Positions 54,489 to 63,693 of a DNA stretch of 64,000 bases are shown here, piece by piece. The notes under the pieces were generated by a model. The model was not told the DNA's origin and ran no database searches. It saw only the letters and a list, made by a program, of their open reading frames with translations. The position numbers and the translations under genes were made by a program. Origin of the DNA: Phycisphaeraceae bacterium. Lineage in GTDB: Bacteria > Planctomycetota > Phycisphaerae > Phycisphaerales > UBA1924. The first letter of the stretch is position 1. Each line of letters begins with the position of its first letter. The DNA lies in assembly GCA_019636555.1 (NCBI GenBank), contig JAHBXH010000001.1, positions 1,894,928 through 1,958,927 on the forward strand, written 5' to 3'.

Positions 54489-54958
54489 GGCGTTTCCTTC
54501 GTGCTTGCGAATGCTCGGGACCGGGCGGCGTGCCGCCTGATCTCGAAGACTGAGTTCACGCGTCCGGTCTCGGAACCGAGGCCGATCGCGTCGATTGGTT
54601 CAATGGTGGGACGAGCGAGAATTGCGAGTGATGGGTGGGGCGGGTGGGCTCGCGGCCGTTTGCTAGGTGGTGCGAGCGGGGCATCGGGGTTTTTGATCAC
54701 CCCGCGATTTCTTCTTCCTCTTCCATAACTGAAACACCCGTTCCGACCGCCGGAGCGTCATTGTCTGGGGCGGGAGATCCCCGCCATGCGCTCCGAATTT
54801 TGCGAGCAGAATAATAGTCCAAAGTCCCTAAGAATCAAGCACACGAGGACGGCCGCAAGTCGCAAGATTTGTCGTGGTTTGCTGCAAAAGGCGGAGGAAG
54901 CCGGCGGCTCGCCGGCGATCTCGGGATTCGCGAGCGTCCGAGTATTCTCCGGCCCTCC
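54489..54958. other. Intergenic region between the O-antigen-ligase-like gene and fusA
   Basis: About 470 bases with no gene I can support. It should contain the fusA promoter. A GC hairpin (GCCGGCGGCTCGCCGGC near 54900) is present. No repeats or RNA gene seen. Confidence 0.4.
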
Positions 54959-57325
54959 TCACTCGGAAGACTTGCTCAGACCCTCGAGTTCCTGGCGCTC
55001 GTGCCGCTCGAAGCGGCGCAGGGGATCAAGCCGCATGTTCTCGTCGAGAGTGAGAGCACGTTTGGCCCAATCGCGCGCTGCCTGAGAGTTCCCGAGCGCC
55101 TGCGCCAGCCGGGCGCAGGTCGCGGCGTGCAGCGGATTGTGGGGGTCGAGTTCGGCGGCCTCGACCGACGCTTGGTACGCACCGTCGAGCATCGTTCTAT
55201 TCAGGGTCAGTTGCCAGATTCCGCGGCGGACGGTTGCGAGCCAGGTCGCGGCCGAAGCTCGATGCCATGGCAGCCGCGCCGAGTCTTCCGCCAGGTCCAG
55301 CGCGGATCTCAGCCGGCGGGATTCGATCGAATCGAGCGGCCCGCCCTGAGCGGCTCCCTCCCCTTCGAGTGCCGCGAGTTGAAGCGATAGGTTCGACGCG
55401 GCCTGACGAGTGGCTTGACTGGATGGGTCGGCGGCGATCGCCATGATCAGGTCCTCGTAGGCGAGCGAGCCTGCTTTGCGGCGAGCATCCTGGAGCGCGC
55501 GGTTGATCGACTCGCGATTCGGTGCGACCGGCCTGCCGAGCATTCTTCCGAGATCGGACACGGCGTCCGAGAGGGCGGCTGCGTTGTCTGACGTCGCGAT
55601 TTCCTGAGCAAGCGTCGTCACAGGCTCCAAACGTTCGGCGCCGCCGAGCAGAAGCGATTCCCAGTTTTGAACACGCGCCACGAGCGAGCTCGAAAGTATT
55701 CCCAGGCACGCCATGAAAAGACCGGGCACGGCGATCTTGAAGACTCCCCGCCGCACGGGAATCAGCGCAGCAGCCGGCTGCGCGGCGGCGAGCCCGACGA
55801 TTGAAGCGAACAGGACGGATGAACCGGATTGCACGGCCGTGACCTCGATCATCGCGTGAAAGCCGCAGGCCGCGGCGGCGGCCACCAGCGCGACGCGCAA
55901 AGCGGTCTCACTGGCTGCGCAGACCCGCCACGCGATCAGGAGCGCACATCCGAGCGATGCAATGCGTGCGACGCTTCCCGAAGGAGTTGTGATGAGGTTT
56001 TCCACCCATGCGCTGCCGAGCGTCGCCAGGGCCAGCGCGAGCGCGGCCAACCGGAACGAAGTTCGCGTGTTGTTGTTCGGGTCTGGCTTGTCGGGCTCTT
56101 CAATTGGGTTGGCCAGGTTTGCGCCGGCGAGCGCGAGCAACGCCAGCCAGAGCACACTCCAAGCGATTCCCGCGACTCCCAGCGTGGCTGCGAAATCGAA
56201 GAGCACGTTGTGGGGACTCGATATCTCTTCCGGGCTGAGTGGAGATTTTGCAATGAGGTAGGCATCCTTGAAACCTGCGGGCCCCACGCCGGCGATGGGA
56301 TTTGCGGCGAAGATTCTCGCCGCGGCGTTTAGATATTGCGAGCGAAACAGGAGCGAGAGCTCAGCGATGTGTTCTCCGATGACTCCTCGCGCGACGATCG
56401 CTCCGATCGCGCAGATTGGGATTGCCAGCATGAGAACCGCGCCGAGGAATCTGCGTTGCCGGACGATCAGCGGACCCGCGAGCCCGACGAAGCTCCCGAT
56501 GGCCGCTGCCGCCCATCCGCCCTTGCTTGCAGCAAGCCATGTGCACACGAGAGCGCCGGCGAATCCGAGGATCGCGAGAACCCTCAATGCTCTGCCCCGT
56601 TCTCGCAGGATCAGGACAAGAAATGCGCCGACCCCCGCGGCCCCAAAGGTCGCGACGACGTTCGACAAGCCGAACCAGCCGGTGGCGACGGAGTCATAGA
56701 GCCGACGCTCAAAGGTGCGTGCGGCAAAGGACTCGGGCGACCATCCGTGCGAGGCGAGAATCGCTTCGCGATTCCGTTTGTATTCCGCGATGGTCTGCGG
56801 CGTATCCACCCACACCTGCATCGCACCTTTGAACGCGAGAAACGCGAGGAATCCGAGTGCGACGGCGGCGCCTATTCGCCGAACCGATGGGATGCGAGCT
56901 GCGTGCGCGAGCGCAACCGCGGCGCTCATTGCGGCGACCCACCCCATTCCCAGTAGAAGATTCTCCTGCGAGGCGGAACCGGAAAAGAGGCCATGCCATG
57001 AAACAGACGCCACGCCTGCAAGGAGCAAAAGCAACTCGATTGCAGGGAAGCGGCCGACCAGAGGTGAGCAGAGCGCGATCATCGCGCCGGCAAGCGTCAG
57101 GAGCGAGCAGTCGATTGCGAGCGTTGCGGTCGGGCCGAGTCCGACCATGGGCGCCGCCATCGTCATCGGATCGATATCCCAGCCGGGAAAAGCAACGAGC
57201 GTGACGCTTGCCTTGAGAACCGCGAGCCCGACGATCAGCGCGGCTCCGATTCCGCACAGCGCTTCGAGAATCTGGCGCTGCGCAGCAAGGCGTTCGGGCG
57301 CCGATTCAGGGGCGATCGGATTCAC
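54959..57325 (-). CDS. O-antigen-ligase-like membrane protein with C-terminal TPR-like region
   Basis: A 788-residue protein. The N-terminal ~500 residues have about 12 helices and the Wzy/WaaL-like layout, with a large loop containing SWHGLFSGSASQEN and RNREAILASHGWSPESF. ANPIAGVGPAGFKDAYL and SPHNVLFDFAATLG match the conserved HN motif region. The last ~220 residues are soluble and TPR-like (NRALQDARRKAGSLAYEDLIM, LDPHNPLHAATCARLAQALGNSQAARDWAKRAL). Such proteins polymerise or attach glycans at the membrane. It overlaps the WecA-like gene by 4 bp; together they suggest surface polysaccharide assembly. Confidence 0.82.
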   Translation of the reverse strand: MNPIAPESAPERLAAQRQILEALCGIGAALIVGLAVLKASVTLVAFPGWDIDPMTMAAPMVGLGPTATLAIDCSLLTLAGAMIALCSPLVGRFPAIELLLLLAGVASVSWHGLFSGSASQENLLLGMGWVAAMSAAVALAHAARIPSVRRIGAAVALGFLAFLAFKGAMQVWVDTPQTIAEYKRNREAILASHGWSPESFAARTFERRLYDSVATGWFGLSNVVATFGAAGVGAFLVLILRERGRALRVLAILGFAGALVCTWLAASKGGWAAAAIGSFVGLAGPLIVRQRRFLGAVLMLAIPICAIGAIVARGVIGEHIAELSLLFRSQYLNAAARIFAANPIAGVGPAGFKDAYLIAKSPLSPEEISSPHNVLFDFAATLGVAGIAWSVLWLALLALAGANLANPIEEPDKPDPNNNTRTSFRLAALALALATLGSAWVENLITTPSGSVARIASLGCALLIAWRVCAASETALRVALVAAAAACGFHAMIEVTAVQSGSSVLFASIVGLAAAQPAAALIPVRRGVFKIAVPGLFMACLGILSSSLVARVQNWESLLLGGAERLEPVTTLAQEIATSDNAAALSDAVSDLGRMLGRPVAPNRESINRALQDARRKAGSLAYEDLIMAIAADPSSQATRQAASNLSLQLAALEGEGAAQGGPLDSIESRRLRSALDLAEDSARLPWHRASAATWLATVRRGIWQLTLNRTMLDGAYQASVEAAELDPHNPLHAATCARLAQALGNSQAARDWAKRALTLDENMRLDPLRRFERHERQELEGLSKSSE

Positions 57326-58494
57326 GCCACACGCTCGCCTTCGGATCGGGCGTTCGACGTTCCACCGCCACGCGGATTCTGTTTCGAGGGACTTGGAGCG
57401 GCGTATTCAAAGAATGCGAGCAGCCCGAGCAGAACGAACACCATCGCACCGATCAATGCCGCGACTCCTCCGTCCGCGCGTGCAAGGGCCAAGCCCGCGA
57501 GGCCGGTCGCGGCTGTCAAGCCCCAGAGCAGGTACACGGCGCCGGCCCGGCTGAGCCCCCGGTTGACGAGTCGGTGCGAAGCGTGATTCATATCGCCCAC
57601 CATCGGCGACTTCCCGTTCCACAGCCGAACCGTGGTCACGACAACAAGGTCGTAGAGCGGCAACGCCAGAATGACGAGAGGCATAAGGGTGGCGTGCGCG
57701 CGGGATGATTGCGCGCTTTGGGGGTCGTAATAGGTGACGCGAACGGTGACGAATGCGAGCATGAACCCGATCACCAAGCTGCCGCCATCACCCATGAATA
57801 ATCTCGCGCCGCTCTTGCGCGGTGCGTTGAAGCAGAGAAAGCCCAGGCACGCGCCGATTGTGAGCGAGAGGCAAGCGGCAAGCAGCCATTGATCCTTGTC
57901 GATCGTGACGACGAGAAGGCACGCGGAGACGATTGTGGCGATGCCGGCGCTCAGGCCATCCATGTTGTCGAGAAAATTCATCGCGTTGGTGATGGCGAGA
58001 AACCATGCCGCGGTGATGAGCACGCTCAGCCACGGCCCGCCGACCCACGGGTCGAGAAGTGTCAGGAGGCGGGTATCCATCAGGAGCGGGGCGGCGAATG
58101 CGGGAGCCGCCATGAGCAGAAGCTTGGGAATCGGTGAAAGGGGCGTGCGATCGTCGATCAACCCCATGATGTGCAGGATTGCCAGGCACGCGATCAGCAG
58201 GATCGCCGACGGCGATTTCTGGGCCAGGTAGGGCACCGTGTTCCCCGCGACGGCAGGAAACCACGCCGGGAAGAAATGACCGACCGCAAGCGCGAACAGA
58301 ATCGGCGCGACAATCCCCCAGAAAATGGCGATGCCCCCCGTGTTGGGAACGCGACGCGACCGGTCTTTGATCTGCCCCGCGACTCCCGAAGAGTCGAAGG
58401 TTCCTAGCCGGTGTCCCAACTTAATGAGAATCGCACAGAGCGGCGCACAGATCGCTGCTGCGATGAAGATGAGTGCGAGGCACAGGCCGGTCAT
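57322..58494 (-). CDS. Undecaprenyl-phosphate sugar-1-phosphate transferase (MraY/WecA family)
   Basis: A 390-residue protein of about ten TM helices. The family motifs are present: DRSRRVPNTGGIAIF (helix 2 loop), TNAMNFLDNMDGLSAGI (the DDxxD-type catalytic segment is NFLDNMDGL), and FMGDGGSLVIGFMLA. It transfers a sugar-phosphate from a UDP-sugar to undecaprenyl phosphate to begin glycan assembly; WecA-like (GlcNAc) is more likely than MraY because no cell-division genes are near. ATG 58494 is chosen over a longer start that would overlap the previous gene by 100 bp. The actual overlap is 4 bp. Confidence 0.88.
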   Translation of the reverse strand: MTGLCLALIFIAAAICAPLCAILIKLGHRLGTFDSSGVAGQIKDRSRRVPNTGGIAIFWGIVAPILFALAVGHFFPAWFPAVAGNTVPYLAQKSPSAILLIACLAILHIMGLIDDRTPLSPIPKLLLMAAPAFAAPLLMDTRLLTLLDPWVGGPWLSVLITAAWFLAITNAMNFLDNMDGLSAGIATIVSACLLVVTIDKDQWLLAACLSLTIGACLGFLCFNAPRKSGARLFMGDGGSLVIGFMLAFVTVRVTYYDPQSAQSSRAHATLMPLVILALPLYDLVVVTTVRLWNGKSPMVGDMNHASHRLVNRGLSRAGAVYLLWGLTAATGLAGLALARADGGVAALIGAMVFVLLGLLAFFEYAAPSPSKQNPRGGGTSNARSEGERVA

Positions 58495-59246
58495 CGCGAA
58501 GAGTTTAATGACGATCGGGGCTCGCCGCCGGGGATGAGCCTCAGCAGCATGATCACCGTGAGCGCGGCTTGTCCGATCAACGCAATCCAAAGCGCCCGAA
58601 GCGGCCAGGGGCCAAGATCGTCTGCGAACGTCTCTCCGGTCGGCGTTCCGCGACCGACATAGGCGTAGTTCAGACGGCAGGCAGCATCAAAGAGAAATAT
58701 GATCGCGATGTAAATCCACGCGATGATGGTCGCGTGCCGGTAGTCGCTCCATTTCGGTCGGAAGCCGCGAACCCAAATCCAATAGACCGCCACAAACACC
58801 ACGATCGCGTGTGTGATCCAGAATCCCCAAAACTCCGCCCATTTTGCGAGATGGAACGGCCCGGGGCCGGCAAGCGGCTTGACAAATGCCTGCGTGCAGA
58901 ACGCCAGGCCGAAGAACACGGCGAGGGATGCATAGCGCCGCAGCCCGGACAGCAGAGAGAACGGAGACAAGAAGGACATCAGGTCGCAGACGTGCAAAGG
59001 CAGCGACCGATTGATATCAAAGTTCCTGGGGAACAACCACCATGCCGCATAAAGGCACGCGAAGCCAAACGCCCACGTTCCCACGAATATCTCGAATGTG
59101 CGTCGGGGGCTGAGGGGCAGCTTTCCCACGCTCTGGCAAACCGCGATGGTGAGCACAAGGAACGCGGCGGTCACGATTCCGTGAGTCGCTGAGAACGGGA
59201 CAAAGCGATCGGCCCAACCCGGAATTTCGGCCAGTGTCCCGTTCAC
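58491..59246 (-). CDS. TIGR02206/YwaF-like integral membrane protein
   Basis: A 251-residue protein with about six TM helices. The motif NRSLPLHVCDLMSFLSPF (family SLPLHLC) and the helix-rich layout identify it as a YwaF-like protein; function unknown. It lies between rlmN and the WecA-like gene with 4-bp overlaps on both sides, so the four minus-strand genes form one translationally coupled set. Confidence 0.8.
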   Translation of the reverse strand: MNGTLAEIPGWADRFVPFSATHGIVTAAFLVLTIAVCQSVGKLPLSPRRTFEIFVGTWAFGFACLYAAWWLFPRNFDINRSLPLHVCDLMSFLSPFSLLSGLRRYASLAVFFGLAFCTQAFVKPLAGPGPFHLAKWAEFWGFWITHAIVVFVAVYWIWVRGFRPKWSDYRHATIIAWIYIAIIFLFDAACRLNYAYVGRGTPTGETFADDLGPWPLRALWIALIGQAALTVIMLLRLIPGGEPRSSLNSSR

Positions 59247-60376
59247 TCGCCCGTTGCTCCCGCCGCTTCGTGCCGCAACTGCCCGCAGGCGGCCGCGATG
59301 TCCCGGCCGCGACTGGCGCGAATATGAGCATTGATGTTATGCGAGCGAAGGATTTTCTGAAATTCGAGCACGTCGGTATTCCGCGGTCGTTGAAAATCGG
59401 TTCCTGCGACCTCGTTGTATCGGATCAGGTTGATGTTGGCGCGGATTGATTTTGCGATTCCGGCGAGCTCTTCGGCGTGCTTGGGACGGTCGTTGACGTC
59501 CCGGAGCAAGGTGTACTCGAGGGTGATTTCGCGTCCGGTTTTCTCGAACCAAAGATGGCAGGCTCCGAGCAGGTCGCTGATCGTGGTGTATTCGGCCCAG
59601 GGAATGAGCTTCCGCCGGATGTAGTCGTTCGGGGCGTGGAGTGACAGCGCAAGTGTGACCGGCAGTTCGAACTCCTCCGCAAGCCGTCGGATCGCCTGCG
59701 GCAGGCCGACCGTCGAAACGGTCACTTTTCGCGCGGAGATCCCAAGTCCCCAAAGCGCCGTGATGACTCGAATGGCCCCGGTCACGTTTTTGAAATTGCT
59801 CAGCGGCTCGCCCATGCCCATGAAGACGACGTTGCTGATGCGTCCGACGTCCTTGAGCCGGCCGAGTCGCCAAACCTGCTCGACGATTCGCCCGGTTGAC
59901 AGATTTCCGTCCAGCCCGCCCATGCCGGATGCACAGAACCTGCAGCCGACGGGACATCCGATCTGGCTGGAGATGCAGGCGGTTTTGCGCTCCTCGGTGG
60001 GGATCATGACGCACTCGGTCTGCCGATCGGACCCGTCGGAAGTCGGCTTTGCCGAATTCATCACTGGCAAGGAAACCCCCTGGTCGGCACTCGGCCCGGA
60101 CTCCGTAAAGTCTCGCCATTCGATGAGCAGTTTTTGCGTGCCGTCCGTCGCAGATTGGTGAGCGAGTGGATCTCCCGAAAGAAACGTCATTTCAGCGGTG
60201 AGCGCCTCGCGATCGCGCTTCGAGAGGTTGCTCATCTGCGCGGGGTCTGCAACTCCCTTCACATAGATCCATTCGAGAATCTGCTTCGCGCGGAAAGGGG
60301 TCATGCCGCGGGCCTCGCACCAGCCGGCAAGTGTCTCGGGAGTGAACTCGAAAATGTGACTCGCAGGATGCTGCAA
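59243..60376 (-). CDS. rlmN: 23S rRNA (adenine-C2)-methyltransferase RlmN
   Basis: A 377-residue radical-SAM enzyme that methylates A2503 of 23S rRNA and A37 of some tRNAs. The radical-SAM cysteines are in QIGCPVGCRFCASG (CxxxCxxC), with FMGMGEPLSNFKNV, STVGLPQAIRRLA and SLHAPND following. The C-terminal Cys in AACGQLRHE is the catalytic one. The N-terminal helical domain is present. The radical-SAM spacing fits RlmN, not Cfr. Confidence 0.95.
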   Translation of the reverse strand: MQHPASHIFEFTPETLAGWCEARGMTPFRAKQILEWIYVKGVADPAQMSNLSKRDREALTAEMTFLSGDPLAHQSATDGTQKLLIEWRDFTESGPSADQGVSLPVMNSAKPTSDGSDRQTECVMIPTEERKTACISSQIGCPVGCRFCASGMGGLDGNLSTGRIVEQVWRLGRLKDVGRISNVVFMGMGEPLSNFKNVTGAIRVITALWGLGISARKVTVSTVGLPQAIRRLAEEFELPVTLALSLHAPNDYIRRKLIPWAEYTTISDLLGACHLWFEKTGREITLEYTLLRDVNDRPKHAEELAGIAKSIRANINLIRYNEVAGTDFQRPRNTDVLEFQKILRSHNINAHIRASRGRDIAAACGQLRHEAAGATGE

Positions 60377-60566
60377 CGCATGAGGTTATGGCGGAAGACC
60401 GAGTGTCAAGGTGTCGCGGTCTCAAGGCGACGAGGATTCAAGGGAAAGCGATCCATTGCCCATTGAAACACACGGTCACGCCATCGATCGCGCTCTCGAC
60501 AAGCTGCCATCTCACGGCCTCGCACTTGGGTGTATCTGTTCCCGTTCCCGGACCGATATTCCTCTC
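60377..60566. other. Divergent promoter region of rlmN and the GT2 gene
   Basis: About 190 bases between two divergent starts. It should hold both promoters; none can be assigned with confidence. Confidence 0.4.
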
Positions 60567-61580
60567 ATGCAAGCGAGCGTCCTAATCCCCACCTTCGCCC
60601 GTTCCGACAAACTCGCAAACTGCCTCGCCTGCCTCGCAAAACAGGACTTCGACCACTCCCAGTTTGAGGTAATTGTCGGGTTCGATGGCCCCGACCCCGG
60701 TGCCGAGGATGCCGCGCGAGAGAAATGGAAGTCCTGCGGCGGGAGGGCCCCCCTCGAACTCATGCAGTGTCCGCGTGAGGGCCTCATGATGGTCCGCAAC
60801 CGCATGCTGAAGCGGGCCCGCGGCACCTTCATGATCAGTATCAACGACGATGTTCGTCCCGTTCCCGGATTTGTCGGCGCGCACATCGGAGCCCACAGAA
60901 CGCGCGCGAAGCCAATCGTCGCCGTCGGCGCTTCGCCATTCTGTCGGCGCGAGAATGAGTCGCTGCTTGACCTCCTGACGCGCAAGACTTCGATGATTTT
61001 TTTCTACGACACGATGGACGCGGCGCCGTTTGATCCCGAGCGAGACTGGGGCTTTCGGCACTGCTTCGGTCTGAACTTTTCGGCACGCACCGAATTGGTT
61101 CGGGCCGTCGGAGGCTTCTACGCGGGGGAGCGACTCTACGGGTACGAAGACATCGAGCTCGGCTTCCGGCTGGCGCAAGAGCACGCAACGCCGGTTCTCT
61201 ATCGTCCCGACGCGAGAGCCGATCACGAGCACTTCTACCGGCCGCAGGATCTGCTCACCCGTGAACACAACCTGGGCGTGGCCGCGTGGCACTTTGCACG
61301 CGCCAATCCATCGTTCGCCAAAGCATGCTTCGGCAGAGATGTCTCACTTTCTGAGGAAGTCGAATATTCGCAGGCCTTTGTCACACGCGAGCGCGTCGGG
61401 GTGGAGCGGATTCGCGACTCTTTTCTTCGGTATTCCGACATTCCCGCCACCGCCGTTGAAGGTGCGTACGAGGCTCTCCTGCTTCAGGCGCTGCTCCAGC
61501 AGTTTCTGCTGCTGAAGCGCTGGACATGGCGAAGCGGATTGCTCGCAGCGGCCGGCGCAGAAGTGTCCATGGCTGCGTGA
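60567..61580 (+). CDS. Family-2 glycosyltransferase
   Basis: A 337-residue cytoplasmic GT-A enzyme. The nucleotide-sugar region is QASVLIPTFARSDKLANCLACLAKQ, then FEVIVGFDGPDPG and a DxD-like FMISINDDVRPVPG. GGFYAGERLYGYEDIELGFRL is the usual acceptor-side ED motif. ATG 60567 (MQASVLIPTF) fits the family start; the upstream frame has no good site. It probably adds a sugar in surface glycan or lipid assembly; the target is unknown. Confidence 0.85.
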   Translation: MQASVLIPTFARSDKLANCLACLAKQDFDHSQFEVIVGFDGPDPGAEDAAREKWKSCGGRAPLELMQCPREGLMMVRNRMLKRARGTFMISINDDVRPVPGFVGAHIGAHRTRAKPIVAVGASPFCRRENESLLDLLTRKTSMIFFYDTMDAAPFDPERDWGFRHCFGLNFSARTELVRAVGGFYAGERLYGYEDIELGFRLAQEHATPVLYRPDARADHEHFYRPQDLLTREHNLGVAAWHFARANPSFAKACFGRDVSLSEEVEYSQAFVTRERVGVERIRDSFLRYSDIPATAVEGAYEALLLQALLQQFLLLKRWTWRSGLLAAAGAEVSMAA

Positions 61581-61627
61581 GCCCATGATGTGCACTGGCG
61601 ACGCGTATCTGCGTGCTTTCATGTATT

Positions 61628-62668
61628 CTACTTGGCCCTTGCGCTGACCGTTAGCGCGACCGCACCGTACGTCGCCAGAGTAATGATCGGTGCGCCGACA
61701 CGGATGCGTGAGTCATCGAGGTCGACGCCCTTTGCCTTTCCGAGCTTCCGGAGCGAAAGCGGAAGGCCGAATTCCACGTCTTCGTTGACGATCTCACGCT
61801 GCTCGAGCTCTCCTCCGAAACGCTGCAGCAGTTCGCGGCAGAGTCCGGCCACGAGGTCCTCGGGCGCCGACGCGCCCGCGGTGATCATGACAGTCTCGTC
61901 ACCCTTGAACCACTTCCAATCGACCTCGGTGACATCATCGATGAGCCGCGCCGGCGTTCCCACGTTCTGGGCGATTTCGGTCAAACGCACGGAGTTCGAT
62001 GAGTTCTTCGATCCGACTACGAGCACGATATCGCACTCCGGCGCGATCTGACGCACCGCCTGCTGGCGGTTCGTCGTTGCGTAGCAGATGTCCGAACTCG
62101 GCGGCTCTTTCAGATTCGGGAAGCGCTGTCTGAGCGCCGAGATGATGACCCCGGCATCATCGGTCGAAAGAGTGGTCTGTGTCAGATACACGAGCTTGTT
62201 CTCGTCACGCACTCTCAGCGTCGCGACCTGTTCGACGCTCTCGACGACCGTCACCGCTTCCGGCGCTTCGCCCCTTGTGCCCACGACTTCCTGGTGATTC
62301 GCATGCCCCACGAGCAGAATCTCGAATCCCTGGCGTGCATAACGGATGCATTCCGAGTGCACCTTGGTCACCAGGGGGCACGTGGCGTCAATTGTTTGAA
62401 GTCGCCGGTTTCGCGCATACTCCCGTACTTCGGGAGATACTCCGTGGGCGGAAAAAACGAGGATGCTTCCCGATGGCACTTCAGCCAGATCTTCCACGAA
62501 GACCACGCCCTGTTGCTGAAACCGATTGACGACGTGCCTGTTGTGGACGATCTCGTGAAAGACGTAGACCTTCTCGCCGGGCAAAAGCGAGATCGTTTGG
62601 CTGACGACGTCCACAGCCATCTGGACGCCGGCGCAAAAGCCGCGGGGATTGGCAAGAATCAGTTTCAC
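61628..62668 (-). CDS. ispH: 4-hydroxy-3-methylbut-2-enyl diphosphate reductase
   Basis: A 346-residue iron-sulfur enzyme, the last step of the non-mevalonate isoprenoid pathway. The three cluster cysteines are in NPRGFCAGV (about 12), DATCPLVTKVH (about 96) and CYATTNRQQAV (about 197). The HEIVHNRHVV, GHANHQEVVG and SKNSSNSVRL motifs are present. It is divergent from hpnC, and the hpnC reading frame may begin within it. Confidence 0.97.
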   Translation of the reverse strand: MKLILANPRGFCAGVQMAVDVVSQTISLLPGEKVYVFHEIVHNRHVVNRFQQQGVVFVEDLAEVPSGSILVFSAHGVSPEVREYARNRRLQTIDATCPLVTKVHSECIRYARQGFEILLVGHANHQEVVGTRGEAPEAVTVVESVEQVATLRVRDENKLVYLTQTTLSTDDAGVIISALRQRFPNLKEPPSSDICYATTNRQQAVRQIAPECDIVLVVGSKNSSNSVRLTEIAQNVGTPARLIDDVTEVDWKWFKGDETVMITAGASAPEDLVAGLCRELLQRFGGELEQREIVNEDVEFGLPLSLRKLGKAKGVDLDDSRIRVGAPIITLATYGAVALTVSARAK

Positions 62669-62708
62669 CGTTCGCTCCGTGCTGACCGTTCATGGTAGGT
62701 TTCAACGC

Positions 62709-63644
62709 TTGCATCAAACCGGCGCCCCAACTTCCGTCGCAGTCGACTGCACCGATCACACTCTTGTGCTCCCACCCTCGGCGGCTTCGAGCGATCAGGA
62801 GAACTTCTCGGTTCTCAGCCCTCTGGTTCCGTGCGACCTGCGACCTCACTTTGCCACCGTCTACGACTACTGCCGATTGATCGACGATCTTGCCGATGCG
62901 CAGGGAGTCGGCGAAATGGCGCGTTCGCGGGCGCTCAAACTCCTCGAACTGGCGCGACAGGAATTGCGTCTTGCGGTTCGAGGCGATTCGCATCACCCGG
63001 TTTTTCAGAAGCTGGGCGAGACGATGAGAGCAAAGAATCTTCCCGTCGGTCCATTTGAAGACCTCATCCTCGCCTTCGAACAGGACCAGCGCGTCACCCG
63101 ATACGAGACCTGGGATCAACTTCTGGATTACTGCACGCGCAGCGCGAACCCGGTGGGACGCATCGTGCTGATGCTCGATGGATTTATTCCCGATCGGGAG
63201 CCGGAGCTCTTTTACCTGTCCGATCGTATTTGCACCGCGCTTCAGCTCACCAACTTCTGGCAGGATGTGCGACGCGATCTGGTCGAACGCGATCGAATCT
63301 ATCTTCCGCTCCACGATATTCACCGCTCGGAAGCCGAAATACGCGAATGGATGAGTCGCCCGAAAGACCCCGAAGCGCGCGTGCCTTTCATCCTTGCTCT
63401 TCGTCAGCTCGTCGAGCGCACGGACATTCTCTACGTTGAGGGCGGACAGATCGTCGGACACCTGAATCGCCGTCTCGGCCCCGTGGTGTACCTCTTTCAT
63501 CACGGCGGCCGCGAGACCCTCCGGCTGATTCTGCGCACGGGATGCACCACGCTGTGGGAGCGGCCAAGGCTTTCCAAAGTGGACAAGGCGGTCCTGATTT
63601 TGCGGGCGCTTGCGCTTCGCTCCCTGCGGCGATGGCGGGAATGA
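62709..63644 (+). CDS. hpnC: Squalene synthase HpnC-like protein
   Basis: A protein of the squalene/phytoene synthase family. ENFSVLSPLVPCDLRPHFATVYDYCRLIDDLADA carries the first Asp-rich motif (DDLAD), and FWQDVRRDLVERDRIYLP the second (QDxxxD). HpnC converts hydroxysqualene-type intermediates in the three-gene HpnC-D-E route to squalene. The start is uncertain: TTG 62709 is used as a compromise, since the ATG at 62649 would overlap ispH; GTG 62679 and GTG 62766 are also possible. It lies 49 bp before hpnD. Confidence 0.82.
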   Translation: MHQTGAPTSVAVDCTDHTLVLPPSAASSDQENFSVLSPLVPCDLRPHFATVYDYCRLIDDLADAQGVGEMARSRALKLLELARQELRLAVRGDSHHPVFQKLGETMRAKNLPVGPFEDLILAFEQDQRVTRYETWDQLLDYCTRSANPVGRIVLMLDGFIPDREPELFYLSDRICTALQLTNFWQDVRRDLVERDRIYLPLHDIHRSEAEIREWMSRPKDPEARVPFILALRQLVERTDILYVEGGQIVGHLNRRLGPVVYLFHHGGRETLRLILRTGCTTLWERPRLSKVDKAVLILRALALRSLRRWRE

Positions 63645-63693
63645 TGGGCAAGCCTTGTTCGCCGCCGCGGGAATCTGCGATACTCTCCCGCGA

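Noticed and set aside
59243..60376. Cfr rather than RlmN
   Set aside because: The N-terminal region, CPVGCRFC spacing and operon context fit RlmN; nothing points to resistance.
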